Of a stretch of DNA of 64,000 bases, positions 61,406-64,000 are shown piece after piece (within the stretch, counting starts at the first letter, position 1; each line of letters starts with the position of its first letter). Position numbers and translations under genes: made by a program. The notes beneath the pieces are model-generated. The model worked only from the letters and a program-made list of their open reading frames with translations, did not search any database and was not told where the DNA came from. Source of the stretch: Palsa-504 sp963742795 (GTDB lineage Bacteria; Actinomycetota; Actinomycetes; Streptosporangiales; Streptosporangiaceae); NCBI GenBank assembly GCA_963742795.1, contig CAVUNL010000026.1, positions 434,001 through 498,000 on the forward strand, in the 5' to 3' direction.

Positions 61406-62380
61406 ATGAGTTCAGAACGAGCGAGCGACGTTACGGCAGAACGACCCGCCAGGTTCGCGGGTGACAAGCTCGACGGAAAGGTGGCGCTGGTCACGGGGGG
61501 AACCCGGGGCATCGGAGCCGCCATCTGCCGAAGTCTCGCGTCACAAGGAGCCTCTGTGGCGGCGGGATATAGCCGGAACAAAGAGGCTGCCGAGGCGTTC
61601 CGCTCCGACTTCACCGAAGCATTCGGCGCTCGCTCGGTGATCACGTTGCATTCCGGCAACGTCGGCTTCGCCGACGATTGCAGGCGTGTCGTCGCTGAGG
61701 TGCTGGATCAGCAGGGTCACATCGACATCCTCGTCAACAATGCCGGCATCACGATCGACAAGACCCATGCCAAGCTGACCGACGACGACTGGCAAAAGGT
61801 GCTGGCGGTCAACCTGTCGGGGGCGTTCTTCCTCGCCCAGGCCGTTCTGCCGCACATGATCGAGCGCGGCAGCGGCCGGATCGTTAACGTGTCATCCATC
61901 ATCGGGGAAATCGGCAACATCGGGCAGGCGAACTACGCGGCCTCCAAGTCAGGCCTGTTCGGGCTCACCAAGACCCTCGCCAAGGAAGTCGCTTTCATGC
62001 TGGAACGTTCGGGGAAGCTCACTGACGACGGGCTGGCCGTGACGGTGAACACCGTTACTCCCGGCTTTATCGCGACCGAGATGGTCGAGGCCATACCAGA
62101 GAAAGTCATCGAGAAGATCAAGGGGCAGATCCCGATGCGGCGATTGGGCCGGCCTGAAGAGGTCGCGCGCGTCGTACATTTCCTTGCCGCCGACGCCTCC
62201 TCCTACATCACCGGGCAGGTATGGGGAGTCAACGGCGGAATGGACATGTTATGCACCGCAGATTCCGTCCGGCCAGGTGACGAGGATCGACGAGGTGCAT
62301 GCCTCCGGGCAGGCCCGTTCCCAGGGCCTGCTCATAAGGTCGAGCATGCCACGCCCGGCCGGCTGACCACGTCGTGCTGA
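61406..62380 (+). CDS. Acetoacetyl-CoA reductase / FabG-like SDR
   Basis: 324 residues from ATG at 61406, with GAAGGGG upstream. VALVTGGTRGIGAAICRSLA (NADPH motif), NNAGITIDKTHAKLTDDDWQ, and catalytic Ser/Tyr/Lys in NVSSIIGEIGNIGQANYAASKSG are PhaB/FabG features. GFIATEMVEAIPEKV and VWGVNGGMDM end the core. The open frame runs 42 residues beyond (LCTADSVRPG...), a tail not seen in the family, perhaps due to loss of the normal stop. Reduces a 3-ketoacyl thioester, probably for PHB-type polymers or lipid synthesis. Confidence 0.82.
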   Translation: MSSERASDVTAERPARFAGDKLDGKVALVTGGTRGIGAAICRSLASQGASVAAGYSRNKEAAEAFRSDFTEAFGARSVITLHSGNVGFADDCRRVVAEVLDQQGHIDILVNNAGITIDKTHAKLTDDDWQKVLAVNLSGAFFLAQAVLPHMIERGSGRIVNVSSIIGEIGNIGQANYAASKSGLFGLTKTLAKEVAFMLERSGKLTDDGLAVTVNTVTPGFIATEMVEAIPEKVIEKIKGQIPMRRLGRPEEVARVVHFLAADASSYITGQVWGVNGGMDMLCTADSVRPGDEDRRGACLRAGPFPGPAHKVEHATPGRLTTSC

Positions 62381-62453
62381 CACTTAGGCGGACCATAGCG
62401 ACGTACCGTTTGGCGCTCGTGGAGGTCGCGGCGCCCATGGAAGGATTTCTCCG

Positions 62454-62798
62454 GTGATCAAGCATATCTACGAGATCGACTATCCGCCCAGAGGCAAGGA
62501 CAAGTACCTCAGGTGGGTCCGATCGATCGCGGATGCTCTTCAGGCTCCGGCTGAGCTGCGGCGGCTGGCGTCCTACGACAATGTTTACTCGACGACACCC
62601 CATCGCGTCGTCGAGTTCACCTTCGACTCTCCGCAGGACGCGGCCACGTATTTCGACCGGAAGGAAATCGGGCTGATATTGCAAAGCGAGCTGCCGACGC
62701 ACAGCGCCAACATCCATATTAAGGTCCTGGCGCTACGTGATGATTACATCAAGGCAACAGTGGCTGAAACGGCCACTGCACACCAGGATCGGACCTAA
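62454..62798 (+). CDS. Small conserved hypothetical, ferredoxin-like fold candidate
   Basis: 114 residues from GTG at 62454, with GGAAGGA upstream. KHIYEIDYPPRGKDKYLRWV, RRLASYDNVYSTTPHRVVEFTFDS alternates beta and alpha elements and could be a dimeric alpha/beta barrel (EthD-like), a guess. It follows the PhaB-like gene in the same direction. Function unknown. Confidence 0.6.
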   Translation: MIKHIYEIDYPPRGKDKYLRWVRSIADALQAPAELRRLASYDNVYSTTPHRVVEFTFDSPQDAATYFDRKEIGLILQSELPTHSANIHIKVLALRDDYIKATVAETATAHQDRT

Positions 62799-62950
62799 GT
62801 TCCTGTTCACACGCGTGCCCGCGTGGCTACCCGGGCCTGATCGCCGAACCCAATTCTGCCGCCGCATGAGGCGGCGGTCGCCGACGTAGTTCTGCCGGAT
62901 GTGCACCCTGGCCGGAGCCAACGGCCCGCTTCCGTGCGAAAGTGGCTTAC

Positions 62951-63629
62951 ATGCGGAAATACGTCATCATGGGCATCCAGGGCAGCGGCAAGGGAACTCA
63001 CGCGAAAATGCTCGCCGGGGGCTTCGACCTGGAGCACATCGCGGTCGGGGATATCTTCCGGTGGAACGTCCAGCACCACACCAAGCTCGGCGCGCAGGTC
63101 AGGCGCACGATGGCGGCGGGATTGCTGGTCGGCGACGACCTCGTCGAGGGCGTGGTGAAGCAACGGCTCAGCGAGCACGACTGGAACTACGGCTTCATCA
63201 TCGACGGCTTCCCGCGCAACCAGCGGCAGGCGGAGTTCTTCCTGGAGAGCTACGACATCGACGGGGTCATCCATCTCGACCTGCCCGACAGCGAGGTGGC
63301 GCGCCGGGTGCTCGCCCGGCGGCTGTGCGCGGGCTGCGGGATGGACTACAGCCTGATCGACAACAGCCCGTCCACCGACGGGCAGGTGCGACGCCTGCGG
63401 CGGCGAGCTGATCAGGCGCGAAGACGACACCGAGGAGGCGCTCGCCGTCCGGCTCCGCGAGTATCACGAGAAGACCAATCCCGTGCTGGACATCTTCGGC
63501 CGCAAGGAGTACGTCATCACGGTGGACTCCCGGCCCGCCCAGCAGCAGGTCCAGCAGGCCATCAGGGACAGGATCGGGCTGCCGCCTTCCCGCGTGACGG
63601 CGGCGAGCAGCCAGGCTGATGCGCGGTAA
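62951..63629 (+). pseudogene. adk: Adenylate kinase, frameshifted in the LID domain
   Basis: P-loop YVIMGIQGSGKGTHAKML, NMP-binding region AVGDIFRWN, and FIIDGFPRNQRQAEFF are adenylate kinase. The zinc-type LID begins LCAGCGMDYSLIDNSPSTDG at ~63,340-63,385. One base off, the frame resumes DACGGELIRREDDTEEALAVRLREYHEKTNPVLD to a TAA at 63,627-63,629. A missing base near CAGGTGCGACGCC would explain it. Without the repair the product loses the LID's second CxxC and the CORE C-terminus. Interconverts AMP, ADP and ATP when intact; possibly a sequence error. Confidence 0.85.
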
Positions 63630-64000
63630 ACCGAACGACGAACCGGAACTGATCTCCAACGTAACGACGGCAGTCGGCCTGCTCACCTTCGCGCTGGAGC
63701 TGATCAGCGTGACCCAAGCCGCCAGGCCACGTTAATTCGTCCCGGCCGCGCTGGCTCCGCCGGGTCGGATCGTCGGCGGCGCGCAGCACCATGACTGAAC
63801 GGCCGGTCACGTCGACCGCCGTCCCGCTGGCCAGCACCGCGGGCGGGCCGCCCGCACCGGTGCCCGATCGGTTCGGCAGCGCCGCCGTATCGACAACAAG
63901 ATGCCAGCCGTCTGCGTGATCGGCGCCGGGCAGAACGAACCGCACGGCGTCGCTGTGCGCATTGAATAGCAGCAGGAAATGCTCGTCGCGGATGGGCTCG
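63562..64000 (-). CDS. glgX: Glycogen debranching enzyme GlgX, C-terminal part
   Basis: The frame continues beyond the right edge. RDEHFLLLFNAHSDAVRFVLPGAD, then WHLVVDTAALPN and GRSVMVLRA, is the C-terminal beta domain of GlgX/isoamylase-type glycogen debranching enzymes. Stop at 63,562. The last ~55 residues past VMVLRA are unusual and overlap the convergent adenylate kinase gene, so the true end may be earlier. The catalytic domain is out of the window. Confidence 0.75.
   Translation of the reverse strand, partial: EPIRDEHFLLLFNAHSDAVRFVLPGADHADGWHLVVDTAALPNRSGTGAGGPPAVLASGTAVDVTGRSVMVLRAADDPTRRSQRGRDELTWPGGLGHADQLQREGEQADCRRYVGDQFRFVVRFTAHQPGCSPPSRGKAAARSCP
63619..63735 (+). CDS. 38-aa putative small membrane peptide
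   Basis: ATG at 63619 overlaps the adenylate kinase end. The peptide MRGKPNDEPELISNVTTAVG, then LLTFALELISVTQAARPR has one hydrophobic helix (VTTAVGLLTFALELI). It lies antisense to the GlgX tail. Possible but unproven gene. Confidence 0.35.
   Translation: MRGKPNDEPELISNVTTAVGLLTFALELISVTQAARPR

Noticed and set aside
1..64000. tRNA or rRNA genes
   Set aside because: I scanned for tRNA arm patterns and rRNA signatures by eye and saw none; a covariance-model search would be decisive.

Overview
The window is about 64 kb of very GC-rich DNA. Gene content and codon usage indicate an actinobacterium (phylum Actinomycetota): F420/PPOX-type oxidoreductases, a DUF1707 protein, an ECF sigma factor, DUF4232 and many GTG starts. 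I cannot name the genus from sequence alone.

Region 1 (1-19.0 kb) is most of an extracellular contractile injection system (eCIS, phage-tail-like particle) locus. Plus-strand baseplate genes enter from the left edge: a baseplate J-like protein, a tail-protein-I-like component and a giant DUF6519 protein. They converge near 6.15 kb on a tightly coupled minus-strand operon that starts at 19,041 with a Cys-rich coiled-coil protein carrying an Arg-Asp repeat tail. That operon continues with sheath, tube, a zinc-ribbon baseplate-like protein, a Pro-rich adaptor, a DUF4255/Pvc16-type tail-end protein, an AAA+ ATPase and a 61-aa protein. Next come two putative cargo proteins. Both have the same N-terminal module (DUF4157 with an HELTH zinc motif, then an OmpA-like domain) and different C-termini. 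The shared module is a 1,130-bp direct repeat, apparently identical in both copies (6778-7907 and 9500-10629). This modular cargo pair is the most interesting structure here.

Region 2 (19-33 kb) is mixed housekeeping and accessory DNA: a frameshifted DUF4232/hydrolase-like exoprotein, a DUF1992 protein, a lipoprotein, a MarR/VOC divergent pair with two near-perfect palindromic operators, a transaldolase stub, a SufR-like regulator, NAD-malic enzyme, an ECF sigma factor, a fatty-acid desaturase, two PPOX enzymes, a methyltransferase and a NUDIX hydrolase.

Region 3 (32-41.5 kb) is a scrapyard. A GH20 hexosaminidase is broken by a frameshift and by a decayed IS200/IS605 element (tnpA and tnpB). 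A pucR/speB pair is truncated at one shared breakpoint. Fragments of a TetR gene and another gene abut a 206-bp MITE-like element. Between these lie intact FAD-monooxygenase, GNAT, MFS and beta-hydroxyacid-dehydrogenase-like genes.

Region 4 (41.5-53.9 kb) holds a MetE C-domain-like methyltransferase, PPK2, membrane proteins, a three-gene SDR/FAD-oxidase/FGGY-kinase operon resembling the uncharacterised E. coli ygcW-ygcU-ygcE set, and a methyltransferase / polytopic membrane protein / geranylgeranyl-reductase-like group.

Region 5 (53.9-64 kb) has a FUSC-family gene broken by three frameshifts, a CoA-thioester catabolic cluster (enoyl-CoA hydratase, two acyl-CoA dehydrogenases, an alpha/beta hydrolase), an AcuC deacetylase with the catalytic centre deleted, a PhaB/FabG-like reductase, a frameshifted adenylate kinase and the C-terminus of GlgX at the right edge. 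Many one-base frameshifts in otherwise conserved genes point to either genome decay or indel errors in the assembly; raw reads would settle which.
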